From: Paenarthrobacter aurescens TC1
Lineage (GTDB): Bacteria > Actinomycetota > Actinomycetes > Actinomycetales > Micrococcaceae
Direction of reading: 5' to 3'
Length of the DNA stretch: 64,000 bases
Assembly: GCA_000014925.1 (NCBI GenBank)
Contig: CP000474.1
Span: 3,534,001 to 3,598,000, forward strand
Part shown: piece after piece, positions 26,916 through 35,470 of the stretch
Layout: every line of letters starts with the position of its first letter
Position numbering within the stretch: the stretch's first letter is position 1
Made by a program: the position numbers and the translations under genes
The notes under the pieces: generated by a model
Databases searched by the model: none
What the model saw: the letters and a program-made list of their open reading frames with translations, nothing else
Told to the model about the DNA's origin: nothing

Positions 26916-26950
26916 AGCTTTTCTTCCGCAATGACATGGATAATGGGCAT

Positions 26951-28003
26951 ATGCAAAGTCCCCACCTGGCCTCCCACCTTGTTGCCGGACTCAATGCACG
27001 CGCCAAATGGAAGGCGCGGGACTTTGACGAGGCCTTCAGGCTGGCAGCAGAGGCCGCTGAACTTGCCCGGGACGCCGGAGACGAACTCGCCTGGTGGAAC
27101 ATGCGTTACCTGCAGGCGGAGTGCCTCCGTGATCAGGGAAGCATCGAGGAATTCCTGGCGCTTGCGTCCACCCTCAATGATCACAGCCTTACCGCTTCCT
27201 CCCCCGAGCTTGGGGCGAAGGCACAAACAATGGTGGCCATTGGGCTCCAAGGTCTCGGCCGGCTTGCCGAAGCAGCAACCATGGCGGCCGACGCGGCAAA
27301 ACTTGCTGCCACTGACCCGGATCTCCTCTACGTTCAGGTCTTGGCCCAGCGCGCCCTTATCGCGGCGTTGGCCGAGAGCCGACTGCTGGATGATGCGTGG
27401 CGGGAATGCCTTGTTCTGGAGACCCTGATTACCGATGACGTTGATGAGGACACAGCGGGTAAGGGTTACTGGGTGATTGGTAACGTTGCTTTCCTGGCTG
27501 ACCGCGTTATGGACGGCGGCCGCTATCACGATCTGGCCGCCGAGAGACTTTCGCCGTCAAAGGACGTTGATTTGTGGGCACGCTTCAACCGTGCCTCTGC
27601 GGAAATGCGCCTGCAAGCAAAACTCGGTGACGCGGCCACCCTTCGTTGCATCGAGAGGGCAGAACTCGCTACGGACATCGTGGGCGGTTCCGAGCGGGAT
27701 CATCTGGAAATGTCCTTGGTCCGCGCCCATTGGAATTCCCTCATCGGTGATATGCAGGAAGCCCTGGCCATCCTCGAACCCCTTTGCGCACGTTCATCCA
27801 TTCTGGCCACCCAAACATCCGCCGAAGCGCACTTTCTATTCGCACGGACTTTGCTGGCATCCGAAAGAATTGACGAAGCGTTGGCTGCCTTCGAAGAAGC
27901 AGCAAAGCTCTTCGACCAAGCGGCCCTACCTGAGCGCAGCGCGGCCGTTCGCGAGTATCTTCGGCAAAGCGTCGAGCGCCGGGGCGGGCCGCACGGGGGG
28001 TGA
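26951..28003 (+). CDS. TPR-like helical-repeat protein
   Basis: Cytoplasmic all-helical protein of 350 residues (355 if the ATG at 26936 is used). Repeated helix pairs have the spacing and Ala/Leu/Trp pattern of tetratricopeptide repeats, for example DFDEAFRLAAEAAELARDAGDELAWWNMRYLQAECLRD shortened here to its first half, GRLAEAATMAADAAKLA, and the last RIDEALAAFEEAAKLFDQA. No helix-turn-helix or catalytic motif is present. Its stop overlaps the start region of the HAMP-GGDEF-EAL gene, so the two are co-translated. TPR domains of RRNPP regulators bind small peptides, and a peptide gene is divergent from it. That pairing is inference. Confidence 0.72.
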   Translation: MQSPHLASHLVAGLNARAKWKARDFDEAFRLAAEAAELARDAGDELAWWNMRYLQAECLRDQGSIEEFLALASTLNDHSLTASSPELGAKAQTMVAIGLQGLGRLAEAATMAADAAKLAATDPDLLYVQVLAQRALIAALAESRLLDDAWRECLVLETLITDDVDEDTAGKGYWVIGNVAFLADRVMDGGRYHDLAAERLSPSKDVDLWARFNRASAEMRLQAKLGDAATLRCIERAELATDIVGGSERDHLEMSLVRAHWNSLIGDMQEALAILEPLCARSSILATQTSAEAHFLFARTLLASERIDEALAAFEEAAKLFDQAALPERSAAVREYLRQSVERRGGPHGG

Positions 28004-28005
28004 GC

Positions 28006-29559
28006 ATGTCTGAAGCAGAAATGTACTCCGCGAACGACCCCCGCTTAGGGCTGCTCCTTGAAGGCATCGTCAGGTTGGCGGCGGGCGACCTGAACACCAG
28101 GATCCAAGTCTCCGACGCGCGCGATGAGATTGACGCCGTGATCATGGGCACCAACCTCCTGGCCGAAGATCTCCAGATCGTCTACGAAGAGCTCGAGCAA
28201 AGGGTGCAGGCCCGGACACAACAGCTCAATGAGGCGCACCTGGCAATGCAGCGCATGGCGATGACCGATCCCCTGACCGGCCTGAACAACCGCTCCGCTT
28301 TCGCAACCGCCCTGACCAAGGCCCAAGCGAACGGCGGACAAGGCAACAAACGGCCGGCGATCCTCCTGCTGGATATGGATGGATTCAAGGCCATCAACGA
28401 TTCCCTCGGCCACACCATCGGTGACAAAGTCCTGGAAACGGTAGCTAACCGGATCAGTGGCGCGGTTCGGGAACAGGACATGGTTGCCCGCATGGGCGGC
28501 GACGAGTTCGCAGTCCTTCTGACGGAGGTGACGCCCGCGGAGGCCAGCGCCATTGGCAGCCGAATCCTCGCTGCCGTGGCGGGGGTGATGGAGATCGAGG
28601 GACAACATCTCCGCTGCGGGGTCAGCATGGGCCTCCGTATGGCCGACCCCGGCCAGCGGGCCGAGGAACTCATGATGGAAGCGGACATTGCCATGTACGA
28701 GTCCAAGGCGGACGGGCGCGGCAAACTCAAGGTGTTCGCCGCTGACATGCTGCTCGCCAGGCAAATGCGGAACCAGCTGGTGGGCGAGCTCAAAGAGGCT
28801 ATCGCCGGTTCCCAGCTGGTGCTCTACTACCAGCCCATCATCAGGCTGGACACCCGCGAAATTGAAGGTGTGGAAGCACTGGTCCGGTGGAACCACCCCA
28901 CCCGCGGGATCATCATGCCGGACGAGTTCATCCCCATCGCCGAGGATACGGGAATGATTTCCGATCTGGGCGGTTGGGTGCTCCGCACCGCCGTCGAGCA
29001 GTTAAAGCAATGGCGCAGCGACCCACTGACGGCGGGCCACAACTTCAGCATGCGTATCAACGTTTCGGCGGCGGACCTGCAGCGGCTGGAGTTCATTGAA
29101 GACGTTCGCGAAGCCTTGGCTTCAGCCGACCTGGATCCGTCGCTCCTGGTCCTGGAGCTGACCGAAAGTGCCGTCATCCAGGGCAACGATCTGGACCGTT
29201 ACACGCTCAATAGCCTGCGCCGCCTTGGTGTGGGATTGGAAATTGACGACTTCGGCACGGGTTATTCCTCCATCAGTTACCTTCGCCAGCTGCCCGTCGA
29301 CACGGTCAAGGTTGACCGGACGTTGCTTTCCGCCTTGGGCAGCGACCCGTCCCAGCCCGCCCTGCTGGCTGCTGTTCTGCAACTGATCCGCGCGTGCGGG
29401 CTGGCTGCTGTGTGGGAAGGCATCGAAAGCGCCGAGCAGGCCGAGTACCTGCTGAGCATCGGGTGCACCAGCGGTCAGGGTTACTACTTCAGCCGGCCAC
29501 TGCCTGAAGCACAGTTGACCGAGCAGCTGAAGCATCACAAGACATGGCCTGTCAGCTGA
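28006..29559 (+). CDS. Soluble HAMP-GGDEF-EAL protein (c-di-GMP synthesis/breakdown)
   Basis: Protein of 517 residues. The N-terminus (about 10-60) reads as a HAMP domain (VRLAAGDLNTRIQV, then DEIDAVIMGTNLLAEDL) with no membrane helix before it, followed by a coiled coil (YEELEQRVQARTQQLNEA). The GGDEF motif is exact at 164-168 and the EAL motif intact at 290-292. The EAL domain also has ELTESAVI, DDFGTGYSS and VKVDRTLL, so both activities look possible. The ATG at 28006 follows a G-rich ribosome site; a GTG two codons earlier is also in frame. It is coupled to the TPR-like gene and overlaps the convergent GNAT gene by 8 bases. Confidence 0.93.
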   Translation: MSEAEMYSANDPRLGLLLEGIVRLAAGDLNTRIQVSDARDEIDAVIMGTNLLAEDLQIVYEELEQRVQARTQQLNEAHLAMQRMAMTDPLTGLNNRSAFATALTKAQANGGQGNKRPAILLLDMDGFKAINDSLGHTIGDKVLETVANRISGAVREQDMVARMGGDEFAVLLTEVTPAEASAIGSRILAAVAGVMEIEGQHLRCGVSMGLRMADPGQRAEELMMEADIAMYESKADGRGKLKVFAADMLLARQMRNQLVGELKEAIAGSQLVLYYQPIIRLDTREIEGVEALVRWNHPTRGIIMPDEFIPIAEDTGMISDLGGWVLRTAVEQLKQWRSDPLTAGHNFSMRINVSAADLQRLEFIEDVREALASADLDPSLLVLELTESAVIQGNDLDRYTLNSLRRLGVGLEIDDFGTGYSSISYLRQLPVDTVKVDRTLLSALGSDPSQPALLAAVLQLIRACGLAAVWEGIESAEQAEYLLSIGCTSGQGYYFSRPLPEAQLTEQLKHHKTWPVS

Positions 29560-30130
29560 TGGTCCGCGTCCATGGATGGTGCCGTGTGCGCCACTCCGAA
29601 TCCAGAATCGCGTAGATGTTCTCTGTGGCCCACTGGCCTTTGTAATGCCAGTTGTCCACCAGCGTTGCTTCAAGCCGCATGCCCAGGCGCTTGCAAATGC
29701 CGGCCGAACCGTCATTGAGGGCGTCCAGCTTGGCCTCGATGCGATGGAAGGCCAGTTTCTCGAACGCCAGCTTCATGACGGCTTCCGCAGCCTCCGTGGC
29801 AATCCCGTGGCCGCGGGCCTCGGGATGGAGGATCCAGCCCAGCTCGCCCTGCCCGGTGCCCTCCAACCACTTCAGTACTACCTCGCCAAGCAGGCCGGGC
29901 TTGTCCTTATGCTCGATTGCCAAGCAAACCCAGTCTCCTTCCTGGTTGAATTCGAAGTTTGCGTACCGGCCAAGGACTTCCATGGACTTGGTTTTGGTCA
30001 GCTCGTTACGCAACAGGAACCGGGCTGTTTCGGGCAGCGACTGGTATCCGTGGAACCGTTCGAGGTCTTCAGCTTCGAAGCGCCGCAGGACGAGTCGGTC
30101 GGTGATGATGGGAAGCTCAATTTCGGGCAT
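29552..30130 (-). CDS. GNAT acetyltransferase, RimJ/RimL-type
   Basis: Protein of 192 residues of the Acetyltransf_3 group. It starts ITDRLVLRRFEAEDLERF, the usual N-terminal strand, and has the acetyl-CoA loop as LHPEARGHGIATEAAEAVMKLAF (RGxGIAT in place of R/QxxGxG/A). It ends with CKRLGMRLEATLVDNWHYKG. The substrate is unknown; relatives acetylate ribosomal proteins or small amines. The start is the ATG at 30130 behind GGAAG. Longer forms read through the divergent promoter of paaI. Confidence 0.85.
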   Translation of the reverse strand: MPEIELPIITDRLVLRRFEAEDLERFHGYQSLPETARFLLRNELTKTKSMEVLGRYANFEFNQEGDWVCLAIEHKDKPGLLGEVVLKWLEGTGQGELGWILHPEARGHGIATEAAEAVMKLAFEKLAFHRIEAKLDALNDGSAGICKRLGMRLEATLVDNWHYKGQWATENIYAILDSEWRTRHHPWTRTIS

Positions 30131-30194
30131 GCTTCCGAGGCTACTAGCTACGGGTGAATCGTGGTCCAGTCTTGACACGTGGCGCGATCTGGGA

Positions 30195-30214
30195 TTACCT
30201 AATGAACATTCGGT
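30195..30214. promoter_or_regulatory. Putative PaaR operator upstream of paaI
   Basis: TTACCTAATGAACATTCGGT lies 25 bases before the paaI start. It shares the ATTCGGTAA end and the palindromic layout of the site upstream of paaZ. It is the most divergent member of the four sites. Confidence 0.5.
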
Positions 30215-30238
30215 AAATAAAGCTGGAGGCAATGACGC

Positions 30239-30700
30239 ATGGTTGAAACAACCCTCTCCGGTGCTCAGCACCACATCCTGACCAACGACTACGCGTCCGA
30301 ATGGATGGGCATCGAGGTCCTCAAGCTCGACGACGGCCACGCCACCATCCGCATGCATCTCCGCCAGGAAATGCTCAACGGATTCGGCATGGCACACGGC
30401 GGAATGATCTTCGCCTTCGGTGACACCGCCTTCGCACTGGCCTGCAACCCGGCCAACCCCACGCCCAAGCAAGCCGCCAACATCACGGTGGCGTCCGGCG
30501 TCGACATCAACTTCATCAAGCCGGCGTTCCAAGGCCAAGTGATCACCGCCGTCGCAAACCGCCGCGCGAGCACCGGCCGAAGCGGCCTGTACGACATCCA
30601 GATCTATGCGGCATCCCCCGATGCAGCCCCCTCCCCCGAGGCGCCCGGGGAGCTCATCGCTGAGTTCCGTGGCCGCAGCCGCACCATCTCCAAGAAGTAG
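30239..30700 (+). CDS. paaI: Hotdog-fold acyl-CoA thioesterase PaaI
   Basis: Thioesterase of 153 residues that releases CoA from stalled ring-hydroxylated phenylacetyl-CoA intermediates. The family motif NGFGMAHGGMIFAFGDTAFALACN contains the GHGG-type loop (AHGGMIFAFGD). The central helix Asp and the later strand (VDINFIKPAFQGQVITAVA) are as in PaaI. The ATG has GGAGG 10 bases upstream. It is the first gene of paaI-paaK-paaR, with paaK starting 7 bases after its stop. Confidence 0.93.
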   Translation: MVETTLSGAQHHILTNDYASEWMGIEVLKLDDGHATIRMHLRQEMLNGFGMAHGGMIFAFGDTAFALACNPANPTPKQAANITVASGVDINFIKPAFQGQVITAVANRRASTGRSGLYDIQIYAASPDAAPSPEAPGELIAEFRGRSRTISKK

Positions 30701-30707
30701 GAAACCC

Positions 30708-32057
30708 ATGACACAGAACACTGTGGCCGCACCCCCAGCTTCCTCCTCCGAGGCAACTGCCCCCGTGCTGGACCGTGAAGAGACCATCTCCCGCGACGAA
30801 CTCGAGGCCCTGCAGCTCACCCGCCTCCAGCACACCGTGGCCTACGCCTACGATCGCGTGCCGCTGTACAAGCGGAAGTTTGATGAGGTGGGCGTACACC
30901 CCACCGACCTCCGCGAGTTGAGCGACCTCGGCAAGTTCCCGTACACCACCAAAGAAGACCTGCGCCTGGAATACCCGTTCGGCATGTTCGCCGTCCCGCA
31001 GGACCAGGTTGCGCGCATCCACGCGAGCTCCGGCACCACCGGCCGGCCCACCGTGGTTGGCTACACCAAGAACGACCTCGCCAACTGGGCAACCCTGGTG
31101 GCGCGCTCCTTCCGCGCCTCCGGCGTCCGCCCCGGCATGAAGGTTCACAACGCCTACGGATACGGCCTGTTCACCGGCGGCCTCGGCGCGCACGCAGGCG
31201 CTGAAGCGCTCGGCTGCACCGTCATCCCCATCTCCGGCGGCCAAACCGAACGCCAGATCCAGCTCATCCAGGACTTCAAGCCCGACGCCATCCTGGCCAC
31301 GCCCACGTACCTGCTCACCATCGCCGACGCCATGCAACACCAAGGCATCGACCCCACGTCCACGTCGCTCAAGTATGCCGTTTTGGGCGCCGAACCGTGG
31401 ACCGAAGAGATGCGCCACGAGCTCGAAACCACCATGAACATCAAGGCCTCGGACATCTACGGGCTCTCCGAGGTCATGGGCCCTGGTGTGGCCGGCGAAG
31501 CTGTTGAAACGCAGGACGGCTGCCACATCTGGGAGGATCACTTCCGCCCCGAGATCATCGACCCGTTCGACCACTCCACGGTCCTCGCCGACGGCGAACC
31601 CGGCGAGCTCGTTTTCACTTCCCTCACGAAGGAAGCGCTGCCGATCATCCGCTATCGCACCAAGGACCTCACCCGCCTGCTCCCCGGCACCGCACGCCCC
31701 GCGCACCGCCGCATGGGCCGCATCACCGGCCGCAGCGACGACATGATCATCCTTCGCGGCGTGAACCTGTTCCCGTCACAGATCGAGGAAATTGCGCTCC
31801 GCATCCCCGAGCTCAGCCCCCACTTCCAGCTCGAAATCACCCGCCCCGAAGGCAAGCGCATGGACTCGCTGACTGTGAAGATCGAGCGCCGCGAGAACGT
31901 CCCGTCCGAGGCAGGCACGACGGCGGCACACACCTTGCGTGAGCAGATCAAGATTCACGTCGGGTCATCTTGCGTAGTTGACGTTGTAGAGCCCGGCTCA
32001 CTTGAACGGTCCAATGGCAAGCTTCGCCGGATCTACGACATGCGACCCAAAGGCTGA
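30708..32057 (+). CDS. paaK: Phenylacetate-CoA ligase PaaK
   Basis: AMP-forming ligase of 449 residues that activates phenylacetate with ATP and CoA, the entry step of the pathway. Visible motifs are the P-loop HASSGTTGRPTVVGYT (about 102-118), GGQTERQIQLI, YGLSEVMGPGVAGE and RYRTKDL with GRITGRSDDMIILRGVNLFPSQIE near the C-terminal hinge. The start at 30708 has AGGAAA 5 bases upstream; an alternative in-frame start lies inside paaI. The N-terminal 25 residues are an Ala/Ser-rich extension. Confidence 0.96.
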   Translation: MTQNTVAAPPASSSEATAPVLDREETISRDELEALQLTRLQHTVAYAYDRVPLYKRKFDEVGVHPTDLRELSDLGKFPYTTKEDLRLEYPFGMFAVPQDQVARIHASSGTTGRPTVVGYTKNDLANWATLVARSFRASGVRPGMKVHNAYGYGLFTGGLGAHAGAEALGCTVIPISGGQTERQIQLIQDFKPDAILATPTYLLTIADAMQHQGIDPTSTSLKYAVLGAEPWTEEMRHELETTMNIKASDIYGLSEVMGPGVAGEAVETQDGCHIWEDHFRPEIIDPFDHSTVLADGEPGELVFTSLTKEALPIIRYRTKDLTRLLPGTARPAHRRMGRITGRSDDMIILRGVNLFPSQIEEIALRIPELSPHFQLEITRPEGKRMDSLTVKIERRENVPSEAGTTAAHTLREQIKIHVGSSCVVDVVEPGSLERSNGKLRRIYDMRPKG

Positions 32058-32094
32058 GCGCCGTCCACCACTGAGATCGTGAGAAAATGCCAGC

Positions 32095-32697
32095 ATGCCT
32101 ACTGAGACCACCACCAAGCGCGGACGGCCCGGTTATGACCAGCAGTCGGTGCTCCGCATCGCCGTCGACGTCTTCAACCGCCACGGGTACGACGCAACGT
32201 CCATGGGCATCCTGGCCGAAAATCTCGGGATCTCGAAGTCAGCCATCTACCACCACGTGCCGTCCAAGGGCGATCTGCTGAAGCTCGCCCTGGACCACGC
32301 CTTGGGCGGCTTGGAAGCCATCCTCGAGGAGCCGTCCGCTACGTCCGGTCCTGCTGATGCGCGGCTGGAGTTCGTGCTGCGGCAGACCATTGCCGTGCTG
32401 GTGGACCGGTTGCCGTTCGTGACCCTGCTCCTGCGCTTGCGGGGCAACACGGAGATCGAACGCGACGCCCTGGAACGCCGCCGCGCCTTCGACCACAAGG
32501 TGGCCGAGCTGATTGCCGCTGCCCGGGAAGACGGCTCCCTGCGCCAGGACATCGATCCCCGCACCGTCACCCGTCTGCTGTTCGGCACCATCAACTCGAT
32601 CGTGGAGTGGTACAAGCCGGGCGGCTCTCTGTCCCCGGAGAAGCTTGCCGACGACGTCATCACCATGGCCTTCGACGGGCTTCACACAGCCGCCTGA
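32095..32697 (+). CDS. paaR: TetR-family transcriptional regulator, probable PaaR of the phenylacetate genes
   Basis: Regulator of 200 residues. The N-terminal helix-turn-helix reads VLRIAVDVFNRHGYDATSMGILAENLGISKSAIYHHVPSKG, given here as the span from about residue 17 to 57, which is a canonical TetR_N domain. The C-terminal ligand domain is all-helical and has no recognisable named family. It follows paaK on the same transcript, 37 bases apart. The TTCG-type palindromes before paaA, paaI, paaZ and the thiolase are natural targets. By analogy with characterised PaaR proteins, phenylacetyl-CoA is the likely inducer. Confidence 0.85.
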   Translation: MPTETTTKRGRPGYDQQSVLRIAVDVFNRHGYDATSMGILAENLGISKSAIYHHVPSKGDLLKLALDHALGGLEAILEEPSATSGPADARLEFVLRQTIAVLVDRLPFVTLLLRLRGNTEIERDALERRRAFDHKVAELIAAAREDGSLRQDIDPRTVTRLLFGTINSIVEWYKPGGSLSPEKLADDVITMAFDGLHTAA

Positions 32698-32699
32698 CG

Positions 32700-32815
32700 C
32701 TCTCTCACATCCCCCACCCTTCCGGCCAACCCTCTCTCACATCCCACCCCCTTCCGGCCAACCCTCTCTCACATCCCCGGCCCTTCCGGCCAACCCTCTC
32801 TCACATCCCCGGTGG
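32700..32815 (-). repeat. Tandem 32-bp repeats, inverted arm (about 3.5 copies)
   Basis: CTCTCTCACATCCC-type units recur at about 32700, 32731, 32763 and 32795, separated by CTTCCGGCCAAC. They are the reverse complement of the core GGGATGTGAGAGAG that forms the arrays at 32931-33161 and 39282-39430. Confidence 0.85.
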
Positions 32816-32880
32816 CGGGCATGACGAAGCCAGGTGCCGCCGTCGTCGTGAAGTTCCTCATGGCTGCCTTCGGACGGAAC

Positions 32881-32922
32881 GACGAAACGCCTTTCCGCAT
32901 TGAAGCGGAAAGGCGTTTTGTC
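32881..32922 (+). terminator. Terminator after paaIKR
   Basis: AAACGCCTTTCCGC (32885-32898) pairs perfectly with 32905-32918, and a further GACG/TGTC extends the stem with a G-U pair. TTTTG at the 3' foot gives a partial T-run. It sits between the two inverted repeat arms. Confidence 0.8.
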
Positions 32923-32930
32923 GTTGCTGC

Positions 32931-33161
32931 AAGAGCGTCCCGGCCAAACCCGAGGGATCTGCGAGAGGGACCCGGCCAAACCCGAGGGATCTGCGAGAGG
33001 GACCCGGCCAAACCCGAGGGATCTGCGAGAGGGACCCGCTCAAACCCGAGGGATCTGCGAGAGGGACCCGGCCAAACCCGAGGGATCTGCGAGAGGGACC
33101 CGCTCAAACCCGAGGGATGTGAGAGAGCGTCCCGCTCAAACCCGAGGGATGTGAGAGAGGG
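32931..33161 (+). repeat. Tandem 32-bp repeat array (7 copies plus partial)
   Basis: Units of CCCGAGGGATCTGCGAGAGG plus GACCCGGCCAAA repeat at 32-base spacing (for example CCCGAGGG at 32949 and 32981). The last two have GATGTGAGAGAG. The array ends exactly at the paaZ stop (TTA at 33162). ORFs through it are repeat artefacts. Confidence 0.9.
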
Positions 33162-35261
33162 TTACTTCTCCACGAGGGTCAGGACGTCGTAGGTGGCCAC
33201 GATTTCGTCGTTCTGGTTGGTCAGGACGGCGTCCCAAGCCACCTCGCCGTATTCATCAGTCTCGCGAGGCGTGATCTTCTTGGCCGTCAGCGTGACCCGA
33301 ATGGAGTCGCCCGCGGCAACCGGGGTGATAAAGCGCAGGTTCTCCAGGCCGTAGTTAGCCAGGACGGGACCCGGAGCGGGCTCAACAAAGAGTCCGGCAG
33401 CCCAGCTCAGGAGGAGGTAGCCGTGGGCCACGATGCCGGGGAAGAACGGGTTGGCTTCAGCGGCTTCCTGATTGGTGTGCGCGTAGAACGTGTCGCCAGT
33501 GGAGTTCGCGAAGGCAGTGATGTCCTCAAGCGTGACTTCACGGAGGTCCGAACGTACGGCATCACCGATGCGGAGCGTGGACAGGTGCTTCCGGAAGGGA
33601 TGCTCGCCCTCCGTCTCCACGGTGAAGTTCCGGTCCGCGCCGGTGTGCCACAGACCGGTAACCGCGGTCAGCATGTTCGGCGAACCCTGAATGGCCGTAC
33701 GCTGCATGTGGTGCATCACGGAGCGGATACCGCCCAGTTCCTCGCCCCCACCTGCGCGGCCGGGACCGCCGTGAACCAAGTGCGGGACCGGCGATCCGTG
33801 GCCGGTGGATGAGCGCGCGTCTTCACGGTTGAGCATGTGAACGCGGCCGTGGTGAGCAGCGATGCCGAGCACCAGTTCCCGCGCAACAGCAGGATCGTTG
33901 GTGCATACAGATGCCACCAATGAGCCGGAGCCGCGGGCCGCCAAGCGGATGGCGTCGGTGAGGCTCGAGTACCCAATCACTGAGGAAACCGGCCCGAACG
34001 CCTCCAGTGAGTGCACTTCTTCGGCTTCGGCGTCTGCCCAGCTCAGGAGCACCGGAGACATGAAGGCGCCGTCTTCCACCACGCCTACGGTGCCGCCGAC
34101 GGAGGTGACCGACGGCGAATCGAGAGATCCGTACGCAAGCTCACCGCCGGCGTCGAGCATGGACTGAACGGCAGCACGAACGTCAGCGAGCTGTTCCAGG
34201 GACGCCAAAGCACCCATGGTGACGCCCTCGGCTCGGGGATCGCCAACCACGACGCGCTCGCTGATGCGCGCGCCGATGGCAGCCGCGACGTCGGACGTCA
34301 GCTCCTGCGGGACGATGACGCGGCGGATGGCCGTGCACTTCTGGCCGGCCTTGACGGTCATCTCGGTGACCACCGCCTTGATGAAAGCGTCGAACTCGGG
34401 GGTGCCCGGAACGGCGTCGGGTCCGAGGATTGCGGCGTTGAGGGAGTCGGTTTCGGACGTGAAACGGACGCCGCCCTGGACCACGTTCTTGTGGCCCTTC
34501 AGCGAGTTGGCAGTGGATGCCGAGCCCGTAAACGAAACGAGGTCGCGGTAGTCGAGCTCGTCCAGGATGGTGCGGGCGGAACCGGAAATCAGCTGGATGG
34601 AGCCTGCCGGAAGAATGCCGGACTCGACGATTGCCTTGACCGCCGCGGCGGCAACATAACCCGTGGGCGTGGCCGGCTTCACGATGGTGGGGACGCCGGC
34701 CAGGAACGCGGGAGCGAACTTCTCTAGCATGCCCCAGACCGGGAAGTTGAACGCGTTGATTTGGACAGCAACGCCGGGGATCCGGGTGTAGATGTGTTCG
34801 GCGACGAACGATCCGTCCTTGGACAGAGTCTCCATGGGGCCGTCCACCACAACCTGCGAGTTGGGCAGCTCGCGGCGGCCCTTGGAACCGAACGTGAAGA
34901 GCACGCCGATGCCGCCGTCGATATCGATCATGTTGTCGATCTTGGTGGCACCGCTCTGCGAAGAGGATTCATAGAGCTCTTCGCGGCGCCCGTTGAGGTA
35001 CATGGCCAGCTCTTTGAGCTTGAGCGCGCGCTGGTGGAACGTCAGCTTGCCAAGTTCCGTTTGGCCGGTGGTGCGGCCGTGATTGACGACGGCGGCAAGG
35101 TCCAGTCCGTCGGTGCTGACGTTGGCCAGGACCTCTCCGGTGCTGGCATCACGGACCGGGACTTTCTTGGCGTCGGGTGCCGGCGTCCACCAGGCATCCT
35201 GGACGTAGCTGGGGACGGTTGCAACGGCTGTGGTTTCCGGGGCGACTGCGGTAGTGGTCAT
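33162..35261 (-). CDS. paaZ: Bifunctional oxepin-CoA hydrolase / semialdehyde dehydrogenase PaaZ
   Basis: Fusion protein of 699 residues that opens the oxepin-CoA ring and oxidises the resulting semialdehyde with NADP. The N-terminal aldehyde dehydrogenase domain (1-520) has the catalytic Cys309 in GQKCTAIRR and the Glu in RFTSETDSLN. The C-terminal MaoC-like hotdog hydratase (about 545-699) has the Asp/His pair in NSTGDTFYAHTNQE. The length is close to the proteobacterial PaaZ (about 681). The start is ATG at 35261 with AAGGA upstream. It stands alone on the minus strand with its own PaaR-type site. Confidence 0.95.
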   Translation of the reverse strand: MTTTAVAPETTAVATVPSYVQDAWWTPAPDAKKVPVRDASTGEVLANVSTDGLDLAAVVNHGRTTGQTELGKLTFHQRALKLKELAMYLNGRREELYESSSQSGATKIDNMIDIDGGIGVLFTFGSKGRRELPNSQVVVDGPMETLSKDGSFVAEHIYTRIPGVAVQINAFNFPVWGMLEKFAPAFLAGVPTIVKPATPTGYVAAAAVKAIVESGILPAGSIQLISGSARTILDELDYRDLVSFTGSASTANSLKGHKNVVQGGVRFTSETDSLNAAILGPDAVPGTPEFDAFIKAVVTEMTVKAGQKCTAIRRVIVPQELTSDVAAAIGARISERVVVGDPRAEGVTMGALASLEQLADVRAAVQSMLDAGGELAYGSLDSPSVTSVGGTVGVVEDGAFMSPVLLSWADAEAEEVHSLEAFGPVSSVIGYSSLTDAIRLAARGSGSLVASVCTNDPAVARELVLGIAAHHGRVHMLNREDARSSTGHGSPVPHLVHGGPGRAGGGEELGGIRSVMHHMQRTAIQGSPNMLTAVTGLWHTGADRNFTVETEGEHPFRKHLSTLRIGDAVRSDLREVTLEDITAFANSTGDTFYAHTNQEAAEANPFFPGIVAHGYLLLSWAAGLFVEPAPGPVLANYGLENLRFITPVAAGDSIRVTLTAKKITPRETDEYGEVAWDAVLTNQNDEIVATYDVLTLVEK

Positions 35262-35324
35262 CGTCGACGGGTCCTTCCAAGGCACGTGAAATCGGCACGG
35301 TCATTGCTGACTGGAGCCAACATT

Positions 35325-35343
35325 ACTGACCGGCCGTTCGGTA
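35325..35343. promoter_or_regulatory. Putative PaaR operator upstream of paaZ
   Basis: ACTGACCGGCCGTTCGGTA includes CCGGCCGTTCGGT, near-palindromic and close to CCGACCGTTCGTT upstream of paaA (11 of 13 identical). It lies about 64 bases before the paaZ start. Confidence 0.65.
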
Positions 35344-35410
35344 ATATATACAGGGTACATGAATGCCCGGTGGAGTACAGCAGGAATTTTTCGGCTTTGG
35401 AGGACGCAAC

Positions 35411-35446
35411 GAAGGGCCGGCCTCCATAGTGGGAGACCGACCCTTC
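35411..35446 (-). terminator. Terminator of the SLH-domain gene
   Basis: On the minus-strand RNA, GAAGGGUCGGUCUCC pairs with GGAGGCCGGCCCUUC, a 15-bp stem with two G-U pairs that are mismatches on the plus strand. This shows the working strand is minus. Confidence 0.65.
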
Positions 35447-35470
35447 ACATTGCTGACACACGCAGTATGG

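Noticed and set aside
32931..33161. Possible CRISPR array
   Set aside because: Units follow one another directly with no unique spacers, there are no cas genes, and 32-base units have internal mutations.
32769..33192. ORFs of about 110-125 residues across the 32-bp repeats on both strands
   Set aside because: The translations are pure repeats of the array, so they reflect period 32 and not a protein gene.
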